Of a DNA stretch of 64,000 bases, positions 19,586-27,819 are shown in pieces; positions within the stretch are counted from its first letter, which is position 1; the number at the start of each line of letters is the position of its first letter. The translations under genes and the position numbers were made by a program. Under the pieces are notes generated by a model, which saw only the letters and a list, made by a program, of their open reading frames with translations, had not been told where the DNA came from and did not search any database. The stretch is taken from positions 1-64,000 of the forward strand of contig CAYMFM010000014.1 in the NCBI GenBank assembly GCA_964389685.1, in the 5' to 3' direction. This stretch comes from G020353115 sp964389685. Its GTDB lineage: Bacteria > Bacteroidota > Bacteroidia > Bacteroidales > VadinHA17.

Positions 19586-20605
19586 ATGAGCATCATCATC
19601 CTCGGTATTGAATCTTCCTGTGACGATACATCTGCGGCAATTGTCCGGGACGGGTATATTCTGTCGAATATAATTTCCAACCAGGATGTGCATAAATCGT
19701 ATGGTGGCGTGGTTCCTGAACTGGCTTCCAGGGCACATCAGCAAAACATCATTCCCGTGGTGGATCGGGCATTGAAAGGTGCCGGGATACCCATTGAATC
19801 CCTTTCAGCTGTTGCTTTTACGAAAGGTCCGGGGCTTCTCGGATCGCTTCTGGTGGGAACAAGCTTTGCAAAAGGATTTGCCCTTGCCAGAGAGATACCC
19901 CTTATTGAGGTCAATCACCTGCAGGCTCATGTATTGACCCATTTTATCCGGGATAAAGGAGAGAAAAAAAGATGCCCGGATTTCCCGTTCTTGTGTTTGC
20001 TGGTTTCAGGAGGTCATACAGAACTGGTCGTTGTCAGGGATTATCTTAAGATGGAAACCATTGGGAGAACCATTGATGATGCAGCCGGGGAAGCGTTTGA
20101 TAAATGCGGCAAGGTGGTGGGGCTGTCCTACCCTGCAGGGCCCCAGATTGACATGCTTGCTAAATCAGGAAATCCCCAGGCTTTCAGATTTTCGAAACCG
20201 CAGATCAGCGGCCTGGATTTTAGCTTCAGTGGACTGAAAACTTCGTTTCTGTACCTGGTCCGCGACCACGTAAAAGATAACCCGGAGTTTATCAAGCAAA
20301 ACCTGCCGGATCTTTCTGCTGCTCTCCAGTCAACTATTGTTGAGGTGTTGATTGAAAAACTGGTGTGTGCGTCGGAAGAAACGGGTATTCAGCAGATCGC
20401 TATTGCGGGAGGTGTATCGGCAAATTCCGGTTTACGTACCGCACTGAAGAAACATGCCGGAAAAATGGGCTGGAAGATCTATATCCCGGAGATCAGATAT
20501 ACAACAGATAATGCGGCAATGATAGCAACTACCGGTTACTACAAGTATTTGAAAAAAGAATTTTCCGGGTTGGACGTATCGCCTGTAGCCCGGTTCCCTA
20601 TATAA
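19586..20605 (+). CDS. tsaD: tRNA N6-threonylcarbamoyladenosine synthase catalytic subunit
   Basis: Transfers the threonylcarbamoyl group to A37 of tRNAs reading ANN codons, working with TsaB/TsaE. The 339 residues match family length. The metal-binding histidines are in HLQAH (H111, H115), the LVSGGHTELV motif follows, then GGVSANSGLR, and the C-terminal metal aspartate lies in YTTDNAAMI (D308). An ASKHA-fold N-terminus (GIESSCDDTSAAIV) is present. The start ATG lies 36 bp from the divergent tamB start, so the two share a very short control region. Confidence 0.97.
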   Translation: MSIIILGIESSCDDTSAAIVRDGYILSNIISNQDVHKSYGGVVPELASRAHQQNIIPVVDRALKGAGIPIESLSAVAFTKGPGLLGSLLVGTSFAKGFALAREIPLIEVNHLQAHVLTHFIRDKGEKKRCPDFPFLCLLVSGGHTELVVVRDYLKMETIGRTIDDAAGEAFDKCGKVVGLSYPAGPQIDMLAKSGNPQAFRFSKPQISGLDFSFSGLKTSFLYLVRDHVKDNPEFIKQNLPDLSAALQSTIVEVLIEKLVCASEETGIQQIAIAGGVSANSGLRTALKKHAGKMGWKIYIPEIRYTTDNAAMIATTGYYKYLKKEFSGLDVSPVARFPI

Positions 20606-20651
20606 ACCACCTGACAAGTATCATTTATCGATAAACCATAAAACCAGAACC

Positions 20652-21788
20652 ATGAAAAAATTGACCCTTAGTATAACATTATTTTCTATTTTTATTCTTG
20701 CTATGGCACAGGAAGGTTTTAACGGATTGAATGTGCATTTGAATAACCTGTACCGTCTTTCGAATGCAAAGACCAGATCCATTAGTCCCGAAAATTTTAC
20801 AGGAGAGCAGGGAAAGGGAGGTATGGCTACCCTGGACGAGGGGAATGCTGCACATGCTGCCCGGGAATTGGGACAAGGATGGAAAGTGAATCCCTATATC
20901 CACATTGAACCGGGACAGACTTTTACCATTGCTGAGATCGAAGGTCCGGGAGCGGTTCAGCAAATCTGGATGACTCCATCCGGCAATTGGAGATTCTCGA
21001 TCCTGCGGATTTACTGGGACAATGAAAAAGCCCCTTCCGTGGAAGTTCCCCTGGGTGATTTCTTTGGTGTAGGATGGGGAAAATTCAAGCAGATCTCATC
21101 CCTGGCAGTCTGCGTGAATCCCGGCAGTGGACTAAACTGTTACTGGGTAATGCCTTTCCGGAAGGGATGCAAAATCACGGTTGAGAACATCGATGATAAC
21201 CGCATGACGCTCTATTATCAGATTAACTATACCTTAACCGCTGTACCGGATGATGCTGCTTATTTCCATGCCCAGTTCAGGAGGGAAAACCCACTTCGCT
21301 ATAAAAAGGTCTATACCATCCTTGACAGGGTGAAGGGACAGGGCCATTACGTTGGCACCTATCTTGCCTGGGGATCGAATAATTCCGGCTGGTGGGGCGA
21401 AGGAGAGATCAAATTTTACATGGATGGTGATGCTGAGTTCCCAACCATCTGTGGCACAGGAACTGAAGATTATTTTTGCGGATCGTATGGTTTTACCTCG
21501 GAAGGTGATTACAAAGAATACACGACACCCTATTCCGGCTTTCATGTGTTTAAGCCGGATGGGTTATGGGAATCACAAACCCGGCTGGGCATGTATCGGT
21601 GGCACATTACCGATCCCGTTCGGTTCGAAAAGGATCTGAAAGTTACCATTCAGGCACTGGGATGGAGAAGCGGAGGAAGGTATCTGCCCCTTCAGGATGA
21701 CATCTCTTCCGTAGCGTTCTGGTACCAGACCGAACCACACAATCCGTTTCCTGAATTGCCTTCCAGAGATAACCTGGAAGTAAACTGA
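20652..21788 (+). CDS. secreted DUF2961/GH172-like glycoside hydrolase
   Basis: A 378-residue protein with a cleavable signal peptide (residues 1-19, ending AMAQ). It carries conserved DUF2961 blocks: GPGAVQQIWMT, DNEKAPSVEVPLGDFFG and the hallmark GTGTEDYFCGSYGF. DUF2961 members in glycoside hydrolase family 172 act on difructose dianhydrides and on D-arabinan-type sugars through conserved glutamates, so a periplasmic or secreted carbohydrase is likely; the substrate is not readable from sequence. It starts 46 bp after tsaD on the same strand. No SusC/SusD pair or other carbohydrate gene is nearby, so this is not a classic polysaccharide utilisation locus. Confidence 0.88.
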   Translation: MKKLTLSITLFSIFILAMAQEGFNGLNVHLNNLYRLSNAKTRSISPENFTGEQGKGGMATLDEGNAAHAARELGQGWKVNPYIHIEPGQTFTIAEIEGPGAVQQIWMTPSGNWRFSILRIYWDNEKAPSVEVPLGDFFGVGWGKFKQISSLAVCVNPGSGLNCYWVMPFRKGCKITVENIDDNRMTLYYQINYTLTAVPDDAAYFHAQFRRENPLRYKKVYTILDRVKGQGHYVGTYLAWGSNNSGWWGEGEIKFYMDGDAEFPTICGTGTEDYFCGSYGFTSEGDYKEYTTPYSGFHVFKPDGLWESQTRLGMYRWHITDPVRFEKDLKVTIQALGWRSGGRYLPLQDDISSVAFWYQTEPHNPFPELPSRDNLEVN

Positions 21789-21866
21789 TAAGAGAGAAAT
21801 TAAAAAATGAGCATCTTTTCATTTTATGGAACAAAATTATATCTTTATTCCTTGAAAGAATAGCGT

Positions 21867-22241
21867 ATGGAAAGAGTCGTTATTGAGAGCACAAAGAAGA
21901 CACCAGCTATTATTCTGGATCCGGAAGGATTGATTAAAATGAGCGGCCGGTCGATACATGAAGACCCTGCAAAATTTTTTGATCCCCTGGTTGTCTGGAT
22001 CGAGGGTTATTGTAAAAGTCCAAAAGAGGTGACCACGGTTGAGATTAAACTTGAATATTTCAACAGTGGATCAGCAAAATATATTTTAACCATCCTGCAG
22101 CTGCTAAGCAAACTAACTGAAATGGAATTGAGATTGGTGATCAACTGGTTCTATGAAGAGGGGGATGATGACATCCTCGAGCGGGGAGAATATTACGCTT
22201 CCATACTGGATACCAATTTCAACTTCATTGAGTTTGAGTAA
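21867..22241 (+). CDS. SiaC family regulatory phosphoprotein (DUF1987)
   Basis: A 124-residue cytosolic protein matching the SiaC/DUF1987 family in size and motifs (GLIKMSGRSIHEDPAKFF, TTVEIKLEYFNSGSAKYIL). In Pseudomonas, SiaC is phosphorylated on a threonine by SiaB and dephosphorylated by the PP2C enzyme SiaA, and the unphosphorylated form activates a diguanylate cyclase. Here the equivalent loop reads YFNSGSAK, so serine (S67 or S69) probably takes the role of that threonine. No siaB or cyclase gene adjoins it, but two SpoIIE-type PP2C phosphatases lie elsewhere in the window. It is convergent with the next gene, with only 4 bp between stops. Confidence 0.87.
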   Translation: MERVVIESTKKTPAIILDPEGLIKMSGRSIHEDPAKFFDPLVVWIEGYCKSPKEVTTVEIKLEYFNSGSAKYILTILQLLSKLTEMELRLVINWFYEEGDDDILERGEYYASILDTNFNFIEFE

Positions 22242-22245
22242 CTGT

Positions 22246-23022
22246 TTATCTGAATATAAGTGTAGTTAACTTCATTTTTATGGTTGTTGGCAGGATCTTT
22301 TCAAGCAGGAAAACCGATTTACTTAAAAACCCGGGTCTGATAACAGCTTCGTTTTGCAGCATCTTCTCAACAGCGCAGTGTGCCACGTAGTTTACCCTTG
22401 AATGCATCATCTGTGCAATTTTTCCTTTTTCGATTGCACTGACTGCCGTTCTTCTATTTGTGACCACCGGTCCGGGTGCAACTACTGAAATCCGGATATT
22501 CGTTTTTTTAAATTCTTCACGCAACGATCGGCTAAAGGAAAGAACAAACATTTTCGAGGCTGAATAAACCGATTTATAGGGAATGGGGAAATAGGAAGCC
22601 ACACTGGCTACGTTTAAAATATGCGCTTTTGGAAGCTCTTTCATATCGTTGATGAATAAACGGGTTAGTGACACTACTGCAACCATATTCAGCAACAGGC
22701 ATTTTTCATAAAATTCAGTTGAGCACTGTTCAAATGGACCCTCGAAACTCATTCCAGCGTTGTTGATCAGTATGTTGACGTTGTAGTTATTTTTCCTGGT
22801 CCAGTCGTAGACTTCCTGTGTAGCTCCCTTCTCCGTAAGGTCTGTACAAAAGAAATCAGATCGTATCCCCAGCTCAGTATTGAGTTTTTCCGAGAATTTT
22901 TCAAGGGTAGTACCCGGTAAAGCAACCAGGAGAAGATTTTGATTTCTCCGGGCACACTCCATTGCCAACGCTTTTCCTATTCCCGAGCTGCTGCCTGTGA
23001 TTAATGTGTAATACTCGTTCAC
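22246..23022 (-). CDS. short-chain dehydrogenase/reductase
   Basis: Classical SDR oxidoreductase of 258 residues. The Rossmann cofactor motif is TGSSSGIGKALA (residues 9-20), the structural NNAG motif lies near residue 90, and the catalytic Ser and Tyr-x-x-x-Lys are in VASVASYFP and YSASK. A basic residue after strand 2 (CARRN) is compatible with NADP(H) preference. The substrate is unknown. It lies between siaC (convergent) and the M28 peptidase gene on the same strand, 99 bp upstream of the peptidase stop. Confidence 0.9.
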   Translation of the reverse strand: MNEYYTLITGSSSGIGKALAMECARRNQNLLLVALPGTTLEKFSEKLNTELGIRSDFFCTDLTEKGATQEVYDWTRKNNYNVNILINNAGMSFEGPFEQCSTEFYEKCLLLNMVAVVSLTRLFINDMKELPKAHILNVASVASYFPIPYKSVYSASKMFVLSFSRSLREEFKKTNIRISVVAPGPVVTNRRTAVSAIEKGKIAQMMHSRVNYVAHCAVEKMLQNEAVIRPGFLSKSVFLLEKILPTTIKMKLTTLIFR

Positions 23023-23086
23023 TCCACCCGGTTGTATTAGTAGATAAGTTTATTTCAGAACATTAAGAAAATCAGAACCCAACCCT

Positions 23087-23107
23087 CAGTCTTCAGTCTT
23101 CAGTAGG
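23087..23107. repeat. three tandem heptamers
   Basis: CAGTCTT, CAGTCTT and CAGTAGG occur head to tail in the 99-bp gap between the SDR and M28 genes. This is the smallest instance of the heptamer arrays seen in other gaps of the window. Confidence 0.6.
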
Positions 23108-23121
23108 TAATCGGGAGTCAT

Positions 23122-24675
23122 CTAAAATCCTCTTCCACCCATTTGCTGCGGTTCGGGCATCGGTTTCCGTGGTAAAAGCTCATCCCGCATGGCGGTGTGA
23201 TAGACGAATGAGGCAACGATGATTGCTGTTTGCTTCATGTCATCCAGCATAAGCCGTTCGTAGGTATCCATATTGGTGTGATATCCTCTTCCATAATTGA
23301 TCGGGTCCTGGATGAACTGGAATCCAGGGAGGCCAACTGCATTGAATGAAAGGTGATCCGTCCCGCTGGTATTGCGGTTTGTGACGGTCGAAGCACCCAT
23401 GTCTTCAAACGGTGTTAACCACGCTTCGAAAATGGGTCGCAGCATATCGTTTTCCTGCATATAGATCCCGCGCACTTTTCCAGACCCGTTATCGATGTTA
23501 TAGTAAGCCGATAGTTTTGCATGCTCCGGTTTTGTCTCCATGGAGGATCGATCGGCAAAATGCTTAGAAACATACCCCCGGGAACCAAGTAAACCCTGCT
23601 CTTCGGCTCCCCACAGTGCGATGCGTATGGTCCGTCGCGGTTTAACCCCTATGGCATTCAGGATCCGCAGCGCTTCCATCATGACAATGCACCCGGAAGC
23701 ATTGTCATTGGCTCCTGTACCGCCATGCCAGCAATCGAGATGACCCCCAACCATAACGACCTGGTCCTTCAGATTCTTATCCGTACCCGGGATCTCACCG
23801 ATGACGTTGTAATCGTTCAGGTCTTCGTCAAGAAAAACATTCGTTACCTCCATTTCAACCTCGACCGGGATATCGTGTTGCAGGAGACGTACAATCCTTC
23901 CATGGTGTTCGGCGGTAATTAACATTTCGGTAATTGCCGGCTCCTCTGCTGAGGCTGATGCTCCGCTTGACCGGATGGTTCCGAATGATCCGGATGGGGT
24001 TAGTATGGCAGCAGCACCCTCCTCCTTAAAAAAGGTGCTCATCTGGTTCCGCAGTTGCCTCATCTGCCTGTAACGGGCAAAGTCAGCCTCATTGAAACGT
24101 CGCCGATCTCCCTGGACCGCTAACGAGGAAATCCTTTCCAGGTCTTCATCGGTCAGGCGCCTTGCAAGTGGTTCAAATTCAGGCGGTATCTCTGTTACGA
24201 TGGATGAGGTGACAATTTTCCCCTGGAGTTTGCCTTTGTAGGCTTCAAAATCATCTTCATCCTGGATGTCCACCAGAACTACTTTCGATTTCAATAGACC
24301 ATCCGTCCCGGCAGTCCAGGCTTTCGGTGTAGCAATCAGGGGAACGTAGTAGGGAGCGATCATGGCAATATAACATCTGGTGTTGTCCCAACCTTTGCCA
24401 AATTCACCCCAGGATTCGAGAGCCACATTGGTGAGACCAATCTCCTCCATTTTTTGTTTTGCCATTTCTGTGGCACGCTTCATTCCTGTGGATCCGGGTA
24501 AACGCGAACCAAGAGCATCAGTCATCCAGAATGAGAGATCTTCAATCATTGAGTTCCTGAGTCCTTCCTGCTTGATCTTATGGATCATCTCCAGATCAAT
24601 CGGTTCCGTTTGCGCTGAAACCAGCAAGGGTAACAGAAACAGTAATAGAAAACCAAAGTGTCGGATTGTTTTCAT
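23122..24675 (-). CDS. secreted M28 family zinc aminopeptidase-like protein
   Basis: Metallopeptidase of 517 residues with a signal peptide ending LLVSAQ (about residues 1-22). A PA-like insert occupies the middle. The co-catalytic zinc site of the M28 family is visible as GGHLDCWHGGTGANDNASG (His, Asp), GAEEQGLLGS (Glu pair) and the distal TDHLSF (His). It likely removes N-terminal residues from peptides in the periplasm or outside. The chosen start, 51 bp inside the longest frame, places the signal peptide at the very N-terminus. The C-terminus ends in a short Gly/Gln-rich tail (QQMGGRGF). Confidence 0.9.
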   Translation of the reverse strand: MKTIRHFGFLLLFLLPLLVSAQTEPIDLEMIHKIKQEGLRNSMIEDLSFWMTDALGSRLPGSTGMKRATEMAKQKMEEIGLTNVALESWGEFGKGWDNTRCYIAMIAPYYVPLIATPKAWTAGTDGLLKSKVVLVDIQDEDDFEAYKGKLQGKIVTSSIVTEIPPEFEPLARRLTDEDLERISSLAVQGDRRRFNEADFARYRQMRQLRNQMSTFFKEEGAAAILTPSGSFGTIRSSGASASAEEPAITEMLITAEHHGRIVRLLQHDIPVEVEMEVTNVFLDEDLNDYNVIGEIPGTDKNLKDQVVMVGGHLDCWHGGTGANDNASGCIVMMEALRILNAIGVKPRRTIRIALWGAEEQGLLGSRGYVSKHFADRSSMETKPEHAKLSAYYNIDNGSGKVRGIYMQENDMLRPIFEAWLTPFEDMGASTVTNRNTSGTDHLSFNAVGLPGFQFIQDPINYGRGYHTNMDTYERLMLDDMKQTAIIVASFVYHTAMRDELLPRKPMPEPQQMGGRGF

Positions 24676-24873
24676 TTCAGTACGTTTATTAGTTAAAAGA
24701 AAATGGGTCTTTGTAAAACAAGACAAACGAAATTAAGTAAAATAGTTTCCGACAGAGGCTCTCTTTCCTGGCTTTTTTATTCAAGGTGCTGAAGAACATA
24801 AGATGGTGATACACGGAAACCGGATAGTAAGATCTCCACGTGCTCTGGATCATGTCATTTCCCTGATTGTTCT

Positions 24874-26229
24874 TCATGGCTCAACCCGTGGAGGATTTGT
24901 ATCCTCACTCTTCCGTAAAAAAGAGGAATACCAGTTGATGTTCCTGGAAAGGTACATGGTTATACCCAGGGCAAGGAACAGACCTATGCTTCCCAGCAGC
25001 AATGCAAAATCCTGCAGTTGAAGAACAGTGAATAAAAATGCGTAAAGAACCACGAGGCACGATGCCGTGATCAGGGTCTGTTTCCAGTTCTTAAAAATGG
25101 CTCTTGCATACGAACTGATCATGATGATGATCGCCAGGCTCGAAAACAGATAGGCAAGGTTCAGGCGAATCTGCTCCGAGAGCGAAAGGAGAAGAACATA
25201 AAAAATGAGGAGTGCCAGCCCTACCAGAAGGTATTGAACCGGATGAATGCGCATCCCCCCGAGAATTTCAACAAAAAGGAAGATCAAAAAAGTGAGCGAA
25301 AGAAACATGATGGCATATTTTACCGAACGGTATGTCTTCTGATACTGATCGACCGGGAGTAGAAAATTAACTCCAAACTCCGATCCGTCAAATCCATAGT
25401 CGCTCCCTTTCCATTGCTGGGGATAATTGCGGTTCAAATCCAGGATATTCCATTCTGCAGAAAATCCCTCCGGTGTAATACTCCTGCTTTCAGGCAGGAA
25501 AGCCCCGTTGAAACTGGGATTGCTCCATTCCGATCTCAGTGTAACATGGGTCGTTTTTCCAGCCGGGATAAAATTCAGCGATCCGCTTCCGTTGAGGTCC
25601 AGTTGAATTTCAAAGGGATATCCTGTTGAGGGGATTTCATGCTCCAGGGGAAAATCCGTTCGGATACCCGATTGGAACATACCCGGGTTTTGCAGACCAG
25701 GTTGTATCGCGACCTGTTTACCATTAATGGTGGCTGATGCTCCGGATTTGATACCCCTCATGTCCGGTATCCCAAGTGAAAGAAAGGCTTCATCCCAAAG
25801 AATCTCTTTTTCCGGGATTTTCCAGGTGGAAAAATCCGGATGGGAGATGGTTCCACGGATGTTTAACCGTGCCTGGTAAACGATCGCTCCATATATCCCC
25901 CGGTAACGTACCTCGGTACCAACCTCTCCTGCAATGACCAGTTCATCCGGCAGAAAGTGAACGACGTTCACGTGTCGGATGGTTTCTTTATCATCCTTAC
26001 TGTACCAATAGTAGGGGATAGATAAGATGGGTCCTGCTATGGTTTGACTGTTGCCCCATTTGGAGAAGATATCCTCTTCAACACTCCCCCGCAGATTCTC
26101 CCGCTCGGTGATCAGGTTTTTAATCATTTGTGCAGGGATCAGCAGCATGAGAATGATAAAGCCAATGATCAATAATTTTATTGTGATTGAGTTTGCAAAC
26201 CAGTCTCTTGTCTCTTTGATTGTGTTCAT
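24874..26229 (-). CDS. creD: CreD family inner membrane protein
   Basis: Inner-membrane protein of 451 residues with one N-terminal helix (about 17-35, KLLIIGFIILMLLIPAQMI). A large periplasmic domain follows (NSQTIAGPILSIPYYWY; LNIRGTISHPDFSTWKIPEKEI), then about six helices from residue 300 onward. CreD is associated with envelope stress in Enterobacteria; in Bacteroidota it often follows a winged-helix regulator, as here. The start codon lies 27 bp from a palindromic operator-like site (26256-26271) whose twin sits before the first gene of the cluster, so it probably responds to the regulator encoded upstream. Confidence 0.9.
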   Translation of the reverse strand: MNTIKETRDWFANSITIKLLIIGFIILMLLIPAQMIKNLITERENLRGSVEEDIFSKWGNSQTIAGPILSIPYYWYSKDDKETIRHVNVVHFLPDELVIAGEVGTEVRYRGIYGAIVYQARLNIRGTISHPDFSTWKIPEKEILWDEAFLSLGIPDMRGIKSGASATINGKQVAIQPGLQNPGMFQSGIRTDFPLEHEIPSTGYPFEIQLDLNGSGSLNFIPAGKTTHVTLRSEWSNPSFNGAFLPESRSITPEGFSAEWNILDLNRNYPQQWKGSDYGFDGSEFGVNFLLPVDQYQKTYRSVKYAIMFLSLTFLIFLFVEILGGMRIHPVQYLLVGLALLIFYVLLLSLSEQIRLNLAYLFSSLAIIIMISSYARAIFKNWKQTLITASCLVVLYAFLFTVLQLQDFALLLGSIGLFLALGITMYLSRNINWYSSFLRKSEDTNPPRVEP

Positions 26230-26255
26230 GGTGGTTTATTTTAATATATTAAAGT

Positions 26256-26271
26256 ACTTTGAATTACAAAG
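26256..26271. promoter_or_regulatory. operator-like palindrome upstream of creD
   Basis: ACTTTG-AATTA-CAAAG: two inverted half-sites separated by 5 bp, in the 58-bp gap between the regulator stop and the creD start. A near-identical site occurs at 27242-27258 before the first gene of the same cluster, and both are preceded by AAAGT or AAAAGT. Probable binding site of the winged-helix protein encoded at 26288-26587. Confidence 0.6.
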
Positions 26272-26287
26272 GGAACAGATAAAAAAA

Positions 26288-26587
26288 TTATTTTTGTTCT
26301 TTAAGGATTTTTTCCAGTGCATCCAGGTGGTTTTGAAAGGAGATTTTCCCTTTTGCAGTTGCCCTGTAGCTGGTTTTTGGTTTCCTTCCGATGAACTGTT
26401 TTTTCACAATGATCAATTCCCTTTTTTCCAGTGCTTTCAAATGACTGGCAAGATTTCCATCTGTGGTTTCAAGGAGCTCCTTGAATGAATTGAAATCCAC
26501 CCATTCGTTCACCATCAAGACCGACATGATTCCCAGACGGATCCTGCTGTCATAGACTTTATCCAGGTGTTCAATTGGATTCTCCAT
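26288..26587 (-). CDS. winged-helix transcriptional regulator
   Basis: Small DNA-binding protein of 99 residues made up almost wholly of one winged-helix domain. It includes the segment DFNSFKELLETTDGNLASHLKALEKRELI (recognition-helix region) and a wing around KKQFIGRKPKTSYRATAKG. Size and pattern fit the HTH_34/ArsR-MarR-like regulators usually encoded beside CreD in Bacteroidota. It overlaps the cluster's logic: 3 bp after the upstream membrane protein gene, and 58 bp before creD with an intervening palindrome. It is probably a repressor autoregulating the three genes; no ligand-binding domain is visible. Confidence 0.85.
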   Translation of the reverse strand: MENPIEHLDKVYDSRIRLGIMSVLMVNEWVDFNSFKELLETTDGNLASHLKALEKRELIIVKKQFIGRKPKTSYRATAKGKISFQNHLDALEKILKEQK

Positions 26588-26590
26588 GCG

Positions 26591-27223
26591 CTATCTATCG
26601 TATTTGAGGTGCATGTATGAACCGTATGCAATGTGAAAGATCCCGAATCCTATTGCCCAGAATATCAATCCGATAGCTGGGAATAGTAATGCAAAGATAC
26701 CACAAATGATATTCGCCAGACCCAGGTAACGCACTTCGTTCAGTGTGAAATTGCTGGCATTGTAAAGTGCAAGACCGTAAAAAATCATAGAGAGTGAGAT
26801 CACGATCGACACATTGCCGTTAATGAACAGGATCAGACAAAAGACGCCACCTGCGGTCAGGGGGATGAACAGGTTTGCAAGGAGACGCCTGGTTGATTTG
26901 CTCCAGAAAGGAACGCCTTTCTTTTGAGCTTTTCTGTGGGAGAAATAATAACTGATACCCAATGCCAGCAACAATACAATCGTGGCATCCAGGAACAGGT
27001 ACCACATGAGTTGTTTATAGGAGAGATCAGGGATTGGTTCTATACCTTCAGGATAGCCGTGTGCTTCAAATCCAAGGATCCACCAGGCAATCACCGCACC
27101 GATCAGCGCAAAGACACCGGCAAAAATGCCCGATAATCCGCTGAGCGAGATAAACCGGGTGGAGCGTTCCATGAGCGATCTGATCTCATTCAGGCTTTCC
27201 AGCTGTTCATCTTTTGTAGCCAT
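26591..27223 (-). CDS. membrane protein of the CreD cluster
   Basis: A 210-residue integral membrane protein with six predicted helices (near 30-52, 70-92, 113-130, 133-150, 160-178 and 183-203). It has short loops, a charged N-terminus (ATKDEQLESLNEIRSLMERS) and a small basic loop SHRKAQKKGVPFWSKSTRR. I know no named function. It heads a minus-strand operon with the winged-helix regulator and CreD. A palindrome matching the one before creD lies 19 bp upstream of its start codon, consistent with joint control. Confidence 0.75.
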   Translation of the reverse strand: MATKDEQLESLNEIRSLMERSTRFISLSGLSGIFAGVFALIGAVIAWWILGFEAHGYPEGIEPIPDLSYKQLMWYLFLDATIVLLLALGISYYFSHRKAQKKGVPFWSKSTRRLLANLFIPLTAGGVFCLILFINGNVSIVISLSMIFYGLALYNASNFTLNEVRYLGLANIICGIFALLFPAIGLIFWAIGFGIFHIAYGSYMHLKYDR

Positions 27224-27241
27224 CTTCTATGTTTTAAAAGT

Positions 27242-27258
27242 ACTTTGAAATACAAAGT
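27242..27258. promoter_or_regulatory. operator-like palindrome before the CreD cluster
   Basis: ACTTTG-AAATA-CAAAGT, a perfect 6-bp inverted repeat with a 5-bp spacer, placed 19 bp upstream of the first gene of the cluster. It matches the site before creD at 26256-26271. Its position would let a bound protein block transcription or early elongation of the operon. Confidence 0.65.
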
Positions 27259-27361
27259 TAAATGAATTATTTTAATGTGCAAATGGAAAGTGGTTGTTAT
27301 ATTCATTTTTCACATTTCAGAAAGGAACTTAAATTTTCATAAAAAATACTTCTAAAGAAAA

Positions 27362-27386
27362 GTTATTGGGTTAGTGGTTATTAAGT
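27362..27386. repeat. 25-nt repeat, copy 1 (heptamer-based)
   Basis: The 25 bases from 27362 are identical to 42569-42593, 15 kb away. The block divides into heptamers (GTTATTG, GGTTAGT, GGTTATT, then AAGTTAT), linking it to the heptamer arrays in other gaps. Confidence 0.7.
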
Positions 27387-27490
27387 TATTGATTCCATAG
27401 ATATTAACCTTTGCCTTAACGCCTGGAGAATTTCGGTCCATGGAATAATTTCCTATAGAATTACCATGCAGTTGGACCATATTATTTTTT

Positions 27491-27569
27491 GGGTATACAC
27501 TAGCCTCGGGTTACGGTCACTACCGTTCCCTCACCCGGGGCTATTGATTATTATACCCCTCTGGGGTAT
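27491..27569. other. nested inverted repeats
   Basis: An outer pair GGGTATA (27491-27497) and TATACCC (27552-27558) encloses an 8-bp stem with one G-T pair, CCTCGGGT (27504-27511) with ACCCGGGG (27533-27540), which itself encloses a hairpin ACGGT/ACCGT (27513-27526). A competing hairpin ATACCCC/GGGGTAT (27553-27569, 3-nt loop) would disrupt the outer stem. This is a branched or switch-like layout of unknown role. Confidence 0.5.
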
Positions 27570-27683
27570 TCTTTACAATGTACCAAAGGTGGCATAACCA
27601 TACTCCCGAAGCTACATTTTTAGTAGCGAAGGAGACCCAGTAACCAGCCCGCCCGTTCGAATGACCTCCGGTCGGGCAGTACC

Positions 27684-27745
27684 GAGCACTGAGCACCCAG
27701 CACGCATTCTTTTCGTCTCATAGTCTCATCGTCTCACCGTCTCAA
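27684..27745. repeat. heptamer and octamer arrays
   Basis: Three heptamers (GAGCACT, GAGCACC, CAGCACG) at 27684-27704 are followed after nine bases by four octamers of the form NGTCTCAN at 27714-27745. Part of the octamer block is repeated in reverse orientation at about 60058-60073. Confidence 0.7.
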
Positions 27746-27819
27746 CCTCTTTGTCCTTCAGTCCCTTCGGTATAATCTGGAATTGATGGCTCAACATCTC
27801 GAAATTTCCAGGTTAGTAT

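Larger units (their letters stand above)
27224..27819. other. gene-free gap with operator, hairpins and short repeats
   Basis: About 600 bp with no credible gene. It holds, in order: the operator-like palindrome (27242-27258), a 25-nt block repeated at 42569 (27362-27386), a set of nested inverted repeats (27491-27569), a further hairpin GCTAC/GTAGC (27611-27627), and heptamer and octamer arrays (27684-27745). Confidence 0.7.
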
